A stretch of DNA of 64,000 bases from DAHUXN01 sp963811805 (GTDB lineage Bacteria > Acidobacteriota > Terriglobia > Acidiferrales > UBA7541): positions 1,426,001 through 1,490,000 of the forward strand of contig CAWESU010000001.1 in assembly GCA_963811805.1 (NCBI GenBank), given 5' to 3'. The first letter of the stretch is position 1, and every line of letters starts with the position of its first letter. Under the pieces are notes generated by a model, which made no database searches, was not told where the DNA came from, and saw only the letters and a list, made by a program, of their open reading frames with translations. Positions 52,936 through 59,689 of the stretch are shown here, one piece after another. The translations under genes were made by a program, and so were the position numbers.

Positions 52936-53754
52936 GTGCGCTTCGACCTGATCACGATTTTCGCGGAGTTTTTTCGCGGGCCGCTCGATTACGGCATCGT
53001 CCGCCGCGCGCGCGAAGCCAAGCTCATCGACGTCGCGGTGCACGACCTTCGCGATTTTACCCGTGATCGCCACCGCACCGTCGACGATCGGCCATTCGGC
53101 GGCGGCGAAGGCATGGTGATGAAGCCGGAGCCGATTTTCGAGGCGGTCGAAGCGGTGGTCGGTCCGATGAATGATGAAGGACGGGCAAACGCGCGCGCCA
53201 AAACGGCGATTGTTCTTCTTTCCGCTTCGGGTAAACTTTTTCGGCAGGAAGCGGCGCGGCAGTTCGCGCTACTGGATCGCATCATCTTGATTTGCGGCCG
53301 CTATGAAGGAGTGGATGAGCGCGTGGCCGAGCATCTTGCCACGGATGAGATTTCGATTGGCGATTTTGTTCTTTCCGGCGGAGAACTCGCCGCAGCTATG
53401 GTTCTCGACGCAGTAACCCGGCTGATTCCCGGCGCTCTGGGCAACGAAGATTCCGCCGAGAATGAGTCGTTTTCCGCCGCTCCGTCAGGCAGCGTTCGGG
53501 ATTTCTCATGTGCCCCGCAAATCGCCGATTCGTTTGCGCCCGCCGCTCGCGGCATTCTCGATTATCCGCACTACACGCGCCCCCAGAATTTTCGCGACTG
53601 GGAAGTTCCGGAAGTTCTCGTTAGCGGTAACCACGAGGAAGTGCGCCGCTGGCGCGAGCGCGTGGCGCTCGAAAAAACACGCCGCAACCGCCCGGATTTG
53701 CTCGCGGGCAGAAGCCTGCGTGCGGAAACAAAAACATCAGGAGAAATCGACTGA
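52936..53754 (+). CDS. trmD: tRNA (guanine-37-N1)-methyltransferase, with insertion
   Basis: 272 residues from GTG 52936; the frame is open upstream but that part overlaps rimM. TrmD methylates G37 of tRNAs using S-adenosylmethionine bound in a trefoil knot. Motifs: DLITIFAEFFRGPLDYGIVRRA, DDRPFGGGEGMVMKPEPIF, ICGRYEGVDERV, ISIGDFVLSGGELAAMV-like loop and DYPHYTRP. Between ESFS and GILDYPHYTRP is a 25-residue insertion (about 181-205, APSGSVRDFSCAPQIADSFA region) that E. coli lacks; it lies in the linker between the two domains. The stop overlaps the next start (ATGA-type coupling). Confidence 0.95.
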   Translation: MRFDLITIFAEFFRGPLDYGIVRRAREAKLIDVAVHDLRDFTRDRHRTVDDRPFGGGEGMVMKPEPIFEAVEAVVGPMNDEGRANARAKTAIVLLSASGKLFRQEAARQFALLDRIILICGRYEGVDERVAEHLATDEISIGDFVLSGGELAAAMVLDAVTRLIPGALGNEDSAENESFSAAPSGSVRDFSCAPQIADSFAPAARGILDYPHYTRPQNFRDWEVPEVLVSGNHEEVRRWRERVALEKTRRNRPDLLAGRSLRAETKTSGEID

Positions 53755-54734
53755 TGGCAATCATCGATTTTCACAATCACTACTATCCGCCGGCGTATCT
53801 CGATGCCTTGCGCAGCGGCCAGAGCATCGTAAAAGTTGACGTCGACGCCCAGGGCAATCCCCGGCTGCACTATCCCGGCGATTACAACACGGCCGTGCGC
53901 GGCCATCGCGACATCGAATTTCGTAAGGGCGAGCTTGCGAAGTACGGTGTCGATATGCAAGTGATTTCGATGACCACGCCGGGAACGCACGTGGAATCGC
54001 CGGCGAACGCGGCCAAGCTCGCGTCGCTGGTGAACGATGCGTTTGCCGATGTTGTGGCGCGCGACAAGGGCAAGTTTGTCGCGCTGGCAACGCTGCCGCT
54101 CAACGATCCGGCCGCCTCGGTGAAGGAATTCGAGCGCGCCTCCCGGCAGCTCGGATTTCGCGGGGCGATGCTTTTCAGTAACATCAATGGAGTGGCCCTT
54201 GCGGATGAACGTTTCTGGCCGCTCTACGAAGCCGCCGACGATTTTGGTGCGATTCTGCACATTCATCCGACCGCTCCTGTCGGCGTCGAAGCGATGCAGG
54301 ACTACTGGCTGATGCCGCTGGTTGGTTTCCTCTTCGACACGACGCTGGCTGTGGAGAAGATCGTCTTCGGCGGCCTCGTGGAACGCTTTCCGCGAATTCG
54401 CTGGGTGCTCAGCCATCTGGGCGGCGCGATTCCGTACATCGCCGAGCGCGCCGATCGCGGTTTCCACGCCTTCCAGGAGTGTCGCGCCAATATTCAGAAG
54501 CCGCCGAGCGAATATCTGAAGCGGTTTTACTACGACACGGTGAATTTCGATCCGCTGGCGCTGAAACTGGCTATTGATTTCGCGGGCGTCGAGCACATTT
54601 TGGCGGGCAGCGATTATCCGCACCAGATCGGGAGCATTCCGTTGATGCTCGAATCGCTGCGCAGTCTCCGCATTTCTGACGCCGACCGTGCCAAAATCCT
54701 CGGCGGCAACGCCGCACAATTGTTGAAGTTATAA
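53754..54734 (+). CDS. Amidohydrolase of the ACMSD/PF04909 type
   Basis: 326 residues. The zinc-binding pattern of this metal-dependent TIM barrel is present: FHNHYYP (His-x-His), LHIHPTAP, RWVLSHLGGAIPYI and AGSDYPHQIG (final Asp). Relatives decarboxylate aminocarboxymuconate semialdehyde or hydrolyse lactones, so the exact substrate is open. Its start overlaps the trmD stop, implying coupled translation, which is unexpected for a catabolic-looking enzyme. The mobile element has inserted at its stop codon: the target repeat begins with the last two bases of TAA, so the protein is intact. Confidence 0.88.
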   Translation: MAIIDFHNHYYPPAYLDALRSGQSIVKVDVDAQGNPRLHYPGDYNTAVRGHRDIEFRKGELAKYGVDMQVISMTTPGTHVESPANAAKLASLVNDAFADVVARDKGKFVALATLPLNDPAASVKEFERASRQLGFRGAMLFSNINGVALADERFWPLYEAADDFGAILHIHPTAPVGVEAMQDYWLMPLVGFLFDTTLAVEKIVFGGLVERFPRIRWVLSHLGGAIPYIAERADRGFHAFQECRANIQKPPSEYLKRFYYDTVNFDPLALKLAIDFAGVEHILAGSDYPHQIGSIPLMLESLRSLRISDADRAKILGGNAAQLLKL

Positions 54735-54759
54735 ATCCCGGATAGTGGTGTCATTTGAA
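54733..54759. repeat. Left end of mobile element: target repeat and IRL
   Basis: AAATCCCG (54733-54740) is the left target-site duplication. IRL follows at 54741-54759, GA then TAGTGGTGTCATTTGAA. Compared with the right end there is one mismatch (second base) in 19. Confidence 0.93.
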
Positions 54760-54770
54760 CAAACGCCTTC

Positions 54771-54799
54771 TTGACAAACACCGAGCGGTTGGTTAGAGT
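54771..54799 (+). promoter_or_regulatory. Promoter P1 of the mobile element
   Basis: TTGACA (54771-54776), 17-base spacer, TAGAGT (54794-54799). The spacer holds ACCGAGCGGTTGGT, a partial palindrome nearly identical to the one in P2. Transcription would begin about 54806, on the GTG of the 45-aa gene. Confidence 0.65.
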
Positions 54800-54805
54800 G
54801 TCCGC

Positions 54806-54943
54806 GTGCGAAAGAATCCTGCCGCCGTAACCTTGGGACGCATGGGCGGTAGAGTGACCGCCAAGCGTGGCTCTGAATACTTTCGCAAGCTGTCGCTGAG
54901 CCGCAAGAATCGCAAGGGCGGTAGGCCACGTAAGACGAAGTAA
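54806..54943 (+). CDS. Small basic AT-hook-like protein (45 aa) in the mobile element
   Basis: GTG at 54806 to TAA at 54943. The product is strongly basic: GRMGGRVTAKRGSEYFRKL in the middle and KNRKGGRPRKTK at the end. The GRP core flanked by Arg and Lys is an AT-hook-like DNA-binding motif. The first part (NPAAVTLGRMGGR) resembles small bacterial proteins of the type LGRxGGxxxA, whose function is unknown. No ribosome-binding site is present, and the predicted transcription start falls on the GTG, so the message may be leaderless; an internal ATG at 54842 is the alternative. It is followed by a strong terminator. Possible regulator or accessory factor of transposition; this is inference. Confidence 0.6.
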   Translation: MRKNPAAVTLGRMGGRVTAKRGSEYFRKLSLSRKNRKGGRPRKTK

Positions 54944-54965
54944 CCGAACTTAGCAAGTCCGACTA

Positions 54966-55033
54966 GACCGAAAAGGAGTCTGCATTGAAGCCTTAGGGCT
55001 TTGATGCAGTTTTTCCCTTTCGGTCTTTTTTTT
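54966..55033 (+). terminator. Strong terminator after the 45-aa gene
   Basis: GACCGAAA (54966-54973) pairs with TTTCGGTC (55018-55025). Inside, CTGCAT pairs with ATGCAG and AAGCC with GGGCTT. Eight T residues follow (55026-55033). A long, multi-part Rho-independent terminator that isolates the transposase from upstream transcription. Confidence 0.85.
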
Positions 55034-55059
55034 GGCCCAAAGAGGATGGGCAAACAAAA

Positions 55060-55079
55060 ACCCCGGCGGGAACCGGGGT
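55060..55079 (-). terminator. Reverse-strand terminator-like hairpin
   Basis: ACCCCGG (55060-55066) and CCGGGGT (55073-55079) form a perfect stem. On the minus strand it is followed by TTTTGTTTG, the layout of a Rho-independent terminator for leftward transcripts. Confidence 0.6.
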
Positions 55080-55164
55080 CAATTTCGAGGTGCCCTATGA
55101 AGAGAACGCTCGAAGACTGTTTATATCACTGCCGTTCGCCACCAAGCAAGGGGGAAATTAACAC

Positions 55165-55194
55165 TTGACAAACAGCGAGCGCTTGCTGTACACT
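55165..55194 (+). promoter_or_regulatory. Promoter P2, upstream of the transposase
   Basis: TTGACA (55165-55170), 18-base spacer, TACACT (55189-55194). The spacer contains AGCGAGCGCTTGCT, matching P1 in all but three positions; two of these changes compensate each other in the palindrome. Gives a leader of about 125 bases. Confidence 0.6.
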
Positions 55195-55211
55195 TAATCC
55201 AGTAAAACAAA

Positions 55212-55245
55212 GGCCCTGTCGAGAGCACTAACTCCCGGCAGGGCC
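55212..55245 (+). other. Leader hairpin before the transposase
   Basis: GGCCCTG (55212-55218) pairs perfectly with CAGGGCC (55239-55245), with partial inner pairing CGAGAG/CTCCCG. It lies in the untranslated leader, with no T run, so it is not a terminator. Such structures in other insertion sequences block translation from read-through transcripts. Confidence 0.5.
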
Positions 55246-55324
55246 AAATCAGCAAGCGGAGTTAGCCGCATGCCGACCATGAGTCCTCAGTATCCGGCTT
55301 GTCTCCGCAGAAAGGCAAGCCAAA

Positions 55325-56137
55325 ATGAACGTCCTGCCGATTGAGAAGCAAATCCAGATAGTTAGCGCATTAGTTGAGGGCAATTCCATTCGCTCCACGG
55401 CTCGCATGCTGGACGTGGAGCATAAGACCGTGATGCGCGTCCTGCTGCGTATTGGCGCGAAGTGCCAGCGTCTCTTGGACGAGCGCATGCGAAACCTAGC
55501 ATGCCGCGTGATTCAGGTAGACGAAATTTGGGGATACGTAGCTGTGAAAGAGCGCCATCTGACCAAGCGCCACAATCCGGTAACGATGGGCGACCAGTAC
55601 GTGTTCGTCGCAATGGATTCTGACTCTAAGCTGATTCCCTCATTCCGCGTAGGAAAGCGCAGCGCGGAGAACGCATGGCACTTTATGCAGGACTTGGAAG
55701 CAAGGCTCGCCAATCGCGTCCAGCTAACGAGCGACGGATTCTCACCTTACCGCACGGCAGTTGAGGATGCCTTTGGAGCGAACGTGGATTACGCGATGCT
55801 CATAAAAATCTATTCGGAATTGGACGAGCCTGAGAAGCGATACAGTCCCGGACAGTTCGCAAGTGCGTTACCTGTCCCAGTCAGCGGCAAACCGAAACGC
55901 TGGCTGATTTCGACATCGCATATCGAGCGCCAGAACTTAACTATTCGGATGCAACTGCGGAGATTTACGAGGTTGACGAATGCTTTCTCGAAGAAACTGG
56001 AGAATCTGAAAGCGGCGCTCGCTTTGCATTTCGCGCATTACAATTTTTGCCGCGTCCATTCTTCGTTGCGCGTGACGCCTGCGATGGCCGCTGGAATTTC
56101 GCATGAGCTTTGGAACATAGACTCGCTGCTCGCATAA
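55325..56137 (+). CDS. IS1-family-like DDE transposase
   Basis: 270 residues in one frame. An N-terminal helix-turn-helix (IVSALVEGNSIRSTARMLDVEHKTVMRVLLRIG) is followed by the catalytic core with Asp66 (IQVDEIWGY), Asp137 (LTSDGFSPY) and Glu201 (TSHIERQNLTIRMQLRRFTRLTNAFSKK). The last motif and RVTPAMAAGI are typical of the long single-ORF IS1-like transposases, unlike classic IS1 in which two frames are joined by a frameshift. AAAGG lies nine bases before the ATG. All three acids are intact, so the enzyme should be active. It is flanked by its terminal repeats 584 bp upstream and 243 bp downstream. Confidence 0.93.
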   Translation: MNVLPIEKQIQIVSALVEGNSIRSTARMLDVEHKTVMRVLLRIGAKCQRLLDERMRNLACRVIQVDEIWGYVAVKERHLTKRHNPVTMGDQYVFVAMDSDSKLIPSFRVGKRSAENAWHFMQDLEARLANRVQLTSDGFSPYRTAVEDAFGANVDYAMLIKIYSELDEPEKRYSPGQFASALPVPVSGKPKRWLISTSHIERQNLTIRMQLRRFTRLTNAFSKKLENLKAALALHFAHYNFCRVHSSLRVTPAMAAGISHELWNIDSLLA

Positions 56138-56149
56138 AGGAGAAAGTAG

Positions 56150-56377
56150 ATGCCAGACCATTCGGAACGTACTCTGAAAGCGTTAGCTGAAACTCTCGGC
56201 CAGCATCAATGGCTAATTCAAATGCTTGTAAAAATGCTTGAAGAAAAAGGGGCGCTCTCGAAGGACGAATTTCGGGCGTTATTCGTGAACAGGCGCGTAG
56301 AGAGGGAGTCTTTTGGGCTGGATTATGCTCAGACTTTATTTGACAGCGAGGGTCGTCCCAGAACGACATGGGATTAA
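56150..56377 (+). CDS. Small acidic-helical protein (75 aa) downstream of the transposase
   Basis: Starts 12 bases after the transposase stop with AAAGGAG seven bases before ATG, so it is translated from the same message. The N-terminal half is a long amphipathic helix (ALAETLGQHQWLIQMLVKMLEEKGALSKDEFRALF), likely a coiled coil or dimerisation helix. The tail is short and charged (RRVERESFGLDYAQTLFD). I do not recognise a family. It is inside the inverted repeats and therefore moves with the element. Possible transposition regulator or partner of the transposase. Confidence 0.7.
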   Translation: MPDHSERTLKALAETLGQHQWLIQMLVKMLEEKGALSKDEFRALFVNRRVERESFGLDYAQTLFDSEGRPRTTWD

Positions 56378-56379
56378 AT

Positions 56380-56406
56380 TTCAAATGACACCACTACCAA
56401 ATCCCG
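56380..56406. repeat. Right end of mobile element: IRR and target repeat
   Basis: TTCAAATGACACCACTA then CC (56380-56398) is the inverse of the left end, with one mismatch in 19. AAATCCCG (56399-56406) repeats the left target sequence exactly. Confidence 0.93.
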
Positions 56407-56413
56407 CCCGTTC

Positions 56414-56442
56414 TTGATTAGTTCTGTGTGCTCGCATACACT
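56414..56442 (+). promoter_or_regulatory. Candidate rpmH promoter
   Basis: TTGATT (56414-56419), 17-base spacer, TACACT (56437-56442). It begins eight bases after the target repeat, so the mobile element left it whole. Confidence 0.55.
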
Positions 56443-56524
56443 TGTTGTTTCGTTTGGATGAATTTATGCAGACTGAGGCGCTGCCGTATCTAGAGTCGTT
56501 GCGCCCGTTTAAGGAGAAGATTCG

Positions 56525-56665
56525 TTGCCGAAGCGCACCTTTCAACCGCATGTTCGCCGCCGCCACAAGAAGCATGGTTTCCGCGCGCGAATGAAAACCA
56601 AGAATGGCCGCAAAGTGCTGGCGCGGCGTCGCGCCAAAGGGCGGCACGCGCTAACGCGCGTTTAA
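56525..56665 (+). CDS. rpmH: Ribosomal protein bL34
   Basis: 46 residues, begun by TTG at 56525 with AAGGAG at 56511-56516 (eight-base gap). The sequence MPKRTFQPHVRRRHKKHGFR..MKTKNGRKVLARRRAKGRH is the diagnostic bL34 pattern: all-basic, with the TFQP and GRKVLxxRRxKGR motifs. It is a 50S protein. It heads the conserved rpmH-rnpA-yidD-yidC cluster. Its small size and TTG start make it easy to miss. Confidence 0.95.
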   Translation: MPKRTFQPHVRRRHKKHGFRARMKTKNGRKVLARRRAKGRHALTRV

Positions 56666-56675
56666 GCGATTCCGC

Positions 56676-57059
56676 GTGGACGAAGAAACTCCCCTCGCTG
56701 GGCCTCCGACGAAGCGAAATTTGCCGCGTGAATGGAGGCTGGTGAGGCGCGCGGAGTACGACGCCGTCTATCGTGAAGGGCGGCGGCGTTCGAGTGCCAC
56801 GTTCGTGATATTCACGCGGCGCAACAGCCTGTCGAAAGACCGCTTTGGAATGAGCGTCAAGAAGGCGCTGGGCAACGCCGTGGTGCGGAACCGAATCCGA
56901 AGGCGCGTGCGCGAGATATTGCGATTGCATCGTGAGGAGATTGCCCTGGGATGGGATGTGGTGATACATCCGAGCCGCGGCGCGGCGACGCTGAAGTTCG
57001 CGGAGCTCGAAGCCGAGCTGCTTTCCTTGCTTCCTCGACAAAAGCGAGACGCGGAATGA
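56676..57059 (+). CDS. rnpA: Ribonuclease P protein component
   Basis: 127 residues from GTG 56676, 10 bases after rpmH. It supports the RNase P RNA in tRNA 5' maturation. The core RNR motif is clear: FGMSVKKALGNAVVRNRIRRRVREILRLH. It begins with a short acidic and Pro-rich extension before LPREWRLVRRAEYDAVYREGRR. The stop overlaps the yidD start by four bases (ATGA). Confidence 0.95.
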   Translation: MDEETPLAGPPTKRNLPREWRLVRRAEYDAVYREGRRRSSATFVIFTRRNSLSKDRFGMSVKKALGNAVVRNRIRRRVREILRLHREEIALGWDVVIHPSRGAATLKFAELEAELLSLLPRQKRDAE

Positions 57060-57370
57060 ATTTGCGCACCCTGTCACGATGGCTGGCGCTCTCGAGCGTG
57101 CGCATTTACCAGATTTTCCTGGGGCCATTTTTGGGCGGCGGCTGCCGATTTCAGCCTTCCTGTTCCGCATACGCTTATGAGGCCATCGAGAAATTCGGCG
57201 CGCGGCGCGGCGCATGGCTGGCGGCCAAGCGTCTTATCCGTTGCCGCCCATTTTCCAAAGGCGGATTCGATCCTGTTCCGGAAGAATCGTCCGAGACCGA
57301 GCACGCAAAGCAGGATTCGCGCAGCATAACAGCGCCAAATGACGGCAGGGCCGTGGAGGTCTTGCGTTGA
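57056..57370 (+). CDS. yidD: Membrane protein insertion efficiency factor YidD
   Basis: 104 residues from ATG 57056, overlapping the rnpA stop. The signature RIYQIFLGPFLGGGCRFQPSCSAYAYEAIEKFG with its two Cys and the CRPFSKGGFDPVP end are all there. YidD aids insertion of inner membrane proteins through YidC, the next gene. The C-terminal tail of about 28 residues after VPE is variable. The stop overlaps the yidC start (TTGA). Confidence 0.94.
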   Translation: MNLRTLSRWLALSSVRIYQIFLGPFLGGGCRFQPSCSAYAYEAIEKFGARRGAWLAAKRLIRCRPFSKGGFDPVPEESSETEHAKQDSRSITAPNDGRAVEVLR

Positions 57371-59082
57371 GCGACGAGCAGCGCGCCGGCCTGGCCCTGG
57401 TGCTGATGGTTTTGGTTTTGATGGTATGGTCTCATTTTTATAAGCCCGCAACTCCACAGAAGCCTCCGGAAACAAATCCTCCCGCAGCGAACGTCCCATC
57501 ACAACATCCGCCCTCTTCTTCGGTAGCCTCGTCGCCAACGGGAAAAGACAAAACGACTCGCGCGACGGAAACAGAGCATCCTGCCGCACCTACCAAAGAA
57601 GCGGCGAGCGAACAGACCATCACCGTGGAGAGCTCGCTTTATCGTGTGGAACTTTCCAGTCGTGGCGGCGTCGTGCGCAGTTGGAAGCTCGAAAAATACC
57701 GTGACAACGAAACTCCACCCAAACCGCTGGAATTGGTGAACGCTGCGGCGGCGCAGCAATTGGATGCCTGGCCGCTCTCAATTCAGCTGGATGATCCGAG
57801 GCTCGAAGCGGCCGCGAACAGCGGTCTATACGTGGTGAATTCTGAGTCGAACGACTTGCACGCGCCTGCCGAAGTTGATCTCGAATGGAGCGACGGCCAT
57901 TTGGATGTCGTGAAGCAACTTAAATTCACAGCCGGCTATGAGGCGCGGTTGAGCGTTTCGGCCACGCTCGACGGAAATCCCCTGCCCGTCGCCGTGGCTT
58001 GGCGCGGCGGCTTCGGCGATCAGTCGGTTCCCAACGCGGCTGCGCTTACTCAAGTCTTTTACAGCGAAGACGCCAAGATCCAGCTCCTCTCCTACAAGAA
58101 ACTGGGACTGAAGGTGCATCCAGAGGAGCCCGCGCAAGTTACTGGCTATATAGACGCGGCGGGAATTGAGGACCAGTTTTTCACCGCGGCATTTCTCTCG
58201 AACCGGCCAGGCATCACCCTTTGGGATTGGACGCAGCAACAAAGCGTGACGCAGGACGGAAAAACATCGCAGCTCCCAGTCTCGGAAATGGCCGCGGGAC
58301 CGCAAGCGCCGGGTCCCTGGGACGTGCAACTCTATGTTGGGCCCAAGGAGCTATCGGAACTTGGCAAGCTCCAGCCGAACCTGAGTCAGTTGGTGCAGTT
58401 CGGCTATATGAGTTTCATCGCCAAGCCGCTTTTGTGGATTCTGAAATGGACCTACAAGTACGTACCCAACTACGGTTGGGACATTATCCTAATCACCTTG
58501 GCCATCAACATGGCGCTCTTCCCGCTCAAGGCCAAGAGCTGGCGCTCGATGAAGCAGATGCAGCACGTTGCACCGAAGCAGAAAGCCATTCAGGAAAAAT
58601 ACAAAAAGTATTCCATGCGCGATCCGCGGCGCAAGCAAATGCAGGAAGAAATCGGTGCGCTCTACAAAGAGCATGGCGTGAATCCGCTCGGCAGTTGTTT
58701 GCCGCAGTTGATTCAGTTCCCAATTTGGTTCGCGCTGTACCGAATGCTCGAATATTCTATCGAGTTGCGCCACGCTCCCTGGATTGGATGGATACACGAT
58801 TTGTCGGCGCGCGATCCTTATTACATTTTGCCGATCCTCATGACCGTCGCCATGTATTACATGACGAAAATGACTCCGCAGACCATGACCGATCCCGCGC
58901 AGCAGAAGATGATGACGCTGATGCCCCTCGCCTTTGGCCTTTTCCTCTTCTTTTACTCGAGTGGCTTGGTGCTCTATATTTTCACGAGCAGCTTGGTGGG
59001 AATTGCACAGCAGTGGTATCTGAACCGCACTGATCCGCCTCCCTCGCGCAGTCCGTTCAAGAACAAGCCGCTGAAAGCCTGA
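57367..59082 (+). CDS. yidC: Membrane protein insertase YidC
   Basis: 571 residues from a TTG at 57367, coupled to yidD. The long Gram-negative form: first membrane helix (residues 6-22, AGLALVLMVLVLMVWSH), Pro/Thr-rich linker, and a periplasmic beta-domain (VVRSWKLEKY, FAYEDAKIQLL-like region). The conserved five-helix core follows, with WKYVPNYGWDIILITLAI, the coiled-coil loop MKQMQHVAPKQKAIQEKYK and CLPQLIQFPIWFALYRML. Asn/Thr-lined grooves with the conserved Arg are implied by KAKSWRSMKQM. It inserts and folds membrane proteins alone or with SecYEG. Confidence 0.95.
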   Translation: MSDEQRAGLALVLMVLVLMVWSHFYKPATPQKPPETNPPAANVPSQHPPSSSVASSPTGKDKTTRATETEHPAAPTKEAASEQTITVESSLYRVELSSRGGVVRSWKLEKYRDNETPPKPLELVNAAAAQQLDAWPLSIQLDDPRLEAAANSGLYVVNSESNDLHAPAEVDLEWSDGHLDVVKQLKFTAGYEARLSVSATLDGNPLPVAVAWRGGFGDQSVPNAAALTQVFYSEDAKIQLLSYKKLGLKVHPEEPAQVTGYIDAAGIEDQFFTAAFLSNRPGITLWDWTQQQSVTQDGKTSQLPVSEMAAGPQAPGPWDVQLYVGPKELSELGKLQPNLSQLVQFGYMSFIAKPLLWILKWTYKYVPNYGWDIILITLAINMALFPLKAKSWRSMKQMQHVAPKQKAIQEKYKKYSMRDPRRKQMQEEIGALYKEHGVNPLGSCLPQLIQFPIWFALYRMLEYSIELRHAPWIGWIHDLSARDPYYILPILMTVAMYYMTKMTPQTMTDPAQQKMMTLMPLAFGLFLFFYSSGLVLYIFTSSLVGIAQQWYLNRTDPPPSRSPFKNKPLKA

Positions 59083-59092
59083 GACGAATTAT

Positions 59093-59689
59093 CTAAGGAA
59101 GGTCGAGTAAGTAGCCGCGTTTGCCGACGTTGAAGCATCGCGTGCGCCCGATCTGGTCGCTTTTTCCGCCGCATTCGTGGATGTGCCCGCAGAAAAGCAT
59201 TTCCGGCTGCTCGCGTTCGACCCACTCCCGCACCGCGCGGCTGCCTGCGTGCTTGCCCGGCGCGAATTCATCGAGTTTGCTACCGTACGGCGGCGCGTGA
59301 ACCACCAGATAGAGGGGCGAGTGATTGCGAAACGCGTCGAGCGCCTCGGCAAGTTGCTCCTCCGAATATTCGCCCGGCGTGTCGAATGGCGTGGGATTGC
59401 TGTAGCCAAGCCCGGCCCAGAAAGTGGAACCAATCTGGCGCACCTGCCCATGAAAATCGACGAAGCCGGCGCCCGCGCAGAACTCCTTGTTTTGCTGAAT
59501 CGTCTCGTGGTTGCCCGGAATTACCCACACACGGCTCGCCTGCTTGGCGAGGATTGGACCGCAACTCTCCAGGCCCTTGCCAAAGTTCGTGAGGTCGCCG
59601 GCGGAGATGTAAACGTCCGCCGGGACACTGATCAATTTCTCCAGAGCTTTCTGGTCACCATGAATGTCACTGAAAATCCGAATTTTCAT
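59093..59689 (-). CDS. Calcineurin-like metallophosphoesterase
   Basis: 198 residues. The five metallophosphoesterase blocks are present: FSDIHGDQKAL, SAGDLTNFGKGL, IPGNHET, VVHAPPYGSKLD and FCGHIHE. Short stand-alone members act on phosphodiesters or nucleotides. The His/Asp set is complete, so it should be active. Its start overlaps the stop of the upstream DUF457 gene by four bases, making these two co-translated. Confidence 0.88.
   Translation of the reverse strand: MKIRIFSDIHGDQKALEKLISVPADVYISAGDLTNFGKGLESCGPILAKQASRVWVIPGNHETIQQNKEFCAGAGFVDFHGQVRQIGSTFWAGLGYSNPTPFDTPGEYSEEQLAEALDAFRNHSPLYLVVHAPPYGSKLDEFAPGKHAGSRAVREWVEREQPEMLFCGHIHECGGKSDQIGRTRCFNVGKRGYLLDLP

Larger units (their letters stand above)
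54741..56398 (+). mobile_element. Complete IS1-family-like insertion sequence with two small passenger genes
   Basis: 1658 bp, bounded by 19-bp inverted repeats with one mismatch and flanked by an 8-bp direct repeat AAATCCCG, the kind of duplication IS1-type transposases make (8-9 bp). It carries, in order: promoter P1, a 45-aa basic protein, a strong terminator, a reverse terminator-like hairpin, promoter P2, a leader hairpin, the transposase and a 75-aa protein. Classic IS1 is about half this size and has no accessory genes. Both ends and the duplication are intact, so insertion looks recent and the element may still be active. It lies between the amidohydrolase stop and the rpmH promoter without breaking either gene. 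Confidence 0.9.
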
